A stretch of 7,998 nt of DNA, taken from contig JAGBUD010000089.1 in the NCBI GenBank assembly GCA_017630995.1, forward strand, positions 1 through 7,998. The letters run 5' to 3'. Below are positions 6,748 through 7,998 of the stretch, piece after piece. The position numbers and the translations under genes are program-made. Each line of letters begins with the position of its first letter. Positions within the stretch are counted from its first letter, which is position 1. Under the pieces are notes generated by a model that was not told the origin of the DNA, searched no databases, and worked only from the letters and a program-made list of their open reading frames with translations. This DNA comes from Clostridia bacterium. GTDB taxonomy: Bacteria > Bacillota_A > Clostridia > Oscillospirales > CAG-272.

Positions 6748-6776
6748 ATTTTACTACTTTTACACTCAAATGTCAA
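6748..6776 (-). promoter_or_regulatory. Sigma-A-type promoter for the M18 aminopeptidase
   Basis: On the minus strand, consensus TTGACA (6776 to 6771), a 17-nt spacer and TAAAAT (6753 to 6748) are visible. The predicted start near 6741 leaves a leader of about 28 nt with the ribosome binding site. It points away from the PepD promoter. Confidence 0.82.
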
Positions 6777-6802
6777 CTTTACCGCTTGAAAAATATAAAG
6801 TT
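6775..6802. repeat. Inverted repeat between the divergent M18 and PepD promoters
   Basis: AACTTTA (6775-6781) and TAAAGTT (6796-6802) are perfect 7-bp inverted arms separated by 14 bp, 21 bp centre to centre. The left arm touches the M18 -35 box, and the PepD -35 box lies between the arms. It could be a dimeric operator. The arms are short and AT-rich, so chance is a real alternative. Confidence 0.35.
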
Positions 6803-6814
6803 TTGGTGTAAAAT
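6786..6814 (+). promoter_or_regulatory. Sigma-A-type promoter for the PepD-type dipeptidase
   Basis: TTGAAA (6786-6791), a 17-nt spacer and TAAAAT (6809-6814) precede the dipeptidase gene. The predicted start near 6821 leaves a leader of about 22 nt containing the AGGAG site. The -10 box is identical to that of the divergent M18 promoter. Confidence 0.75.
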
Positions 6815-6842
6815 ATATTAAGAATATATTTTAGGAGTCGAT

Positions 6843-7998
6843 ATGTTGAATTTTTCAGAATACAAAGACGCTTATCGGGTATTTTATTTCTTTGAAGAGA
6901 TATCAAAAATTCCGCGCGGTTCGGGAAACACCGAGAAAATCGCGGATTTTCTTGTGAATTTTGCGATTGAGAAAAACCTTGCGCACTACCGCGACGGTGC
7001 AAACAACGTAATCATAAAGAAGCCCGCGGCTCGCGGATACGAAAGCCGCCCCACAGTTATTCTCCAAGGCCACACGGATATGGTTATAGCTATGGAGCCC
7101 GACGTTACAAGGGACATTGAAAAGGACGGCGTGGAGCTTTATATTGACGGTGATTTCTTGCGTGCGAGAGGCACAACTCTTGGCGCAGACAACGGAATAG
7201 CAGTTTCGTATATGCTTGCTCTCCTTGAGGATTCCTTTGCAGAACACCCTGCGCTTGAATGCCTTTTCACCTCTGACGAGGAGATTGGACTTATCGGTGC
7301 GTCTTCACTTGACGCGACACAGCTTGACGGAAAAATTATGCTCAACCTTGATTCCGATTACGAGGGCATTTTTATAGCAGGCTGCGCGGGCGGAATGAGA
7401 ATGGACATAAGGCTTGACACAGAAAAGGCGACCGAGAGAGATGCTTACAAGCTCTCCGTTCACGGGCTTTTGGGCGGACATAGCGGTGCTGAAATCAACA
7501 AGGGACGCATAAATGCGATAAAGCTGCTTGCCGAGATTATTCCCGACGGTGCGATGATAGGCGGAGTTTCGGGCGGTAATGCAGACAATGCAATTCCCCG
7601 AAATGCCGAATGCTATATTGCAAATGCAGATAAAATTTCCAACAAAATCGAAGAAGCTCTTGAAAAATACAAGGATTGCGAACAAGGGCTTGCGATTGAG
7701 TACACAAAATTCGGAAAAACCGCACTTCTTTCGGAGGCGGACACAACGAGAGTTCTTTCCCTCATAAGAGAGGAGCCGTGCGGCCCTATTGCGATGAACA
7801 AGGAAATGCCCACGCTTGTTGAAACCTCACTCAACCACGGAATTATATCGAGCGACGGTGAGGGCGTAAATCTTACGATATCCTTGCGAAGCTCCAAGGA
7901 CCAAGAAAAGCTTGCGCTTGCAGACCGAGTTACCGATATTGCAAAGAAATACGGCTGCAAGGTAAATACACACGGCAGTTATCCCGGTTGGGAATACA
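6843..7998 (+). CDS. pepD: PepD-type aminoacyl-histidine dipeptidase (M20), 3'-truncated by the window edge
   Basis: PepD is a cytosolic zinc dipeptidase with broad Xaa-Xaa activity that includes Xaa-His (carnosine-type) dipeptides. The frame stays open from the ATG at 6843 to the window end: 385 complete residues of a family usually about 480-490 long. The PepD signatures are plain: ILQGHTDMV with zinc ligand H77 and D79, LGADNGIAVSYMLALL with bridging D116, FTSDEEIGLIGA with general base E146 and ligand E147, LNLDSD with ligand D170, and GLLGGHSGAEINKGRINAI (208-226) at the start of the lid domain with H213. NAIPRNAEC (249-257) is also typical. The final zinc-ligand His and the C-terminal catalytic part lie beyond the window. 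AGGAG (6833-6837) is 5 nt before the ATG. It has its own promoter, back to back with that of the M18 aminopeptidase. No frameshift is seen. Confidence 0.94.
   Translation, partial: MLNFSEYKDAYRVFYFFEEISKIPRGSGNTEKIADFLVNFAIEKNLAHYRDGANNVIIKKPAARGYESRPTVILQGHTDMVIAMEPDVTRDIEKDGVELYIDGDFLRARGTTLGADNGIAVSYMLALLEDSFAEHPALECLFTSDEEIGLIGASSLDATQLDGKIMLNLDSDYEGIFIAGCAGGMRMDIRLDTEKATERDAYKLSVHGLLGGHSGAEINKGRINAIKLLAEIIPDGAMIGGVSGGNADNAIPRNAECYIANADKISNKIEEALEKYKDCEQGLAIEYTKFGKTALLSEADTTRVLSLIREEPCGPIAMNKEMPTLVETSLNHGIISSDGEGVNLTISLRSSKDQEKLALADRVTDIAKKYGCKVNTHGSYPGWEY

Noticed and set aside
7139..7960. Several minus-strand frames over the PepD region
   Set aside because: The plus strand here encodes the PepD signatures without interruption up to the window end. 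The minus-strand frames are shadows.
1..7998. A defence, phage or mobile system
   Set aside because: There is no transposase, integrase, nuclease, toxin-antitoxin pair, direct-repeat array or attachment-site pattern. All genes belong to metabolic or membrane families.

Overview
The window looks like chromosomal DNA from a low-to-mid-GC Bacillota organism, most likely an uncultured gut Clostridia member (inference). The grounds are A/T-rich intergenic gaps, strong AGGAG-type ribosome binding sites, sigma-A-like promoters with 17-nt spacers, U-tailed hairpin terminators, and the gene set itself (GH27 glycosidase, PepT, PepD, an M18 aminopeptidase, a SHOCT membrane protein, a DUF4886-like SGNH hydrolase). 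I see no mobile element, CRISPR array, tRNA or rRNA. No gene-free stretch exceeds about 200 bases.

Layout. (1) 3-1211 (+): C-terminal part of a GH27 alpha-galactosidase-like glycosidase whose start lies upstream of the window, followed by a terminator at 1241-1267. (2) 1307-3671 (+): a promoter, then pepT (1372-2589) and a six-helix membrane protein with a C-terminal SHOCT domain (2648-3589), closed by a hairpin at 3635-3673. (3) 3729-5397 (+): a promoter, then a two-gene unit of a PlsC-like acyltransferase (3791-4615) and an SGNH/DUF4886-like hydrolase (4631-5350), 15 bases apart. It ends in a strong hairpin that can also serve the convergent gene. (4) 5430-6713 (-): an M18 aminopeptidase. 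(5) 6843 to the window end (+): the first 385 residues of a PepD-type M20 dipeptidase, diverging from the M18 gene.

How the genes fit together. Three cytosolic dinuclear-zinc peptidases of different specificity (PepT for tripeptides, M18 for N-terminal residues of short peptides, PepD for dipeptides) lie within 6.6 kb. All keep the metal ligands that can be seen, so together they could complete the breakdown of imported oligopeptides to amino acids. They are in separate transcription units, but the M18 and PepD genes are fired from back-to-back promoters whose -35 boxes are only 9 bp apart. The acyltransferase/SGNH pair suggests lipid or acyl-group metabolism, and the GH27 enzyme suggests galactoside or related glycan use.

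I do not see a clearly new multi-gene system here. The most notable points are the altered substrate-pocket residues of the GH27 enzyme, the shared M18/PepD control region, the acyltransferase/SGNH operon, and a stranded ribosome binding site with a nine-codon reading frame that runs into the first terminator.
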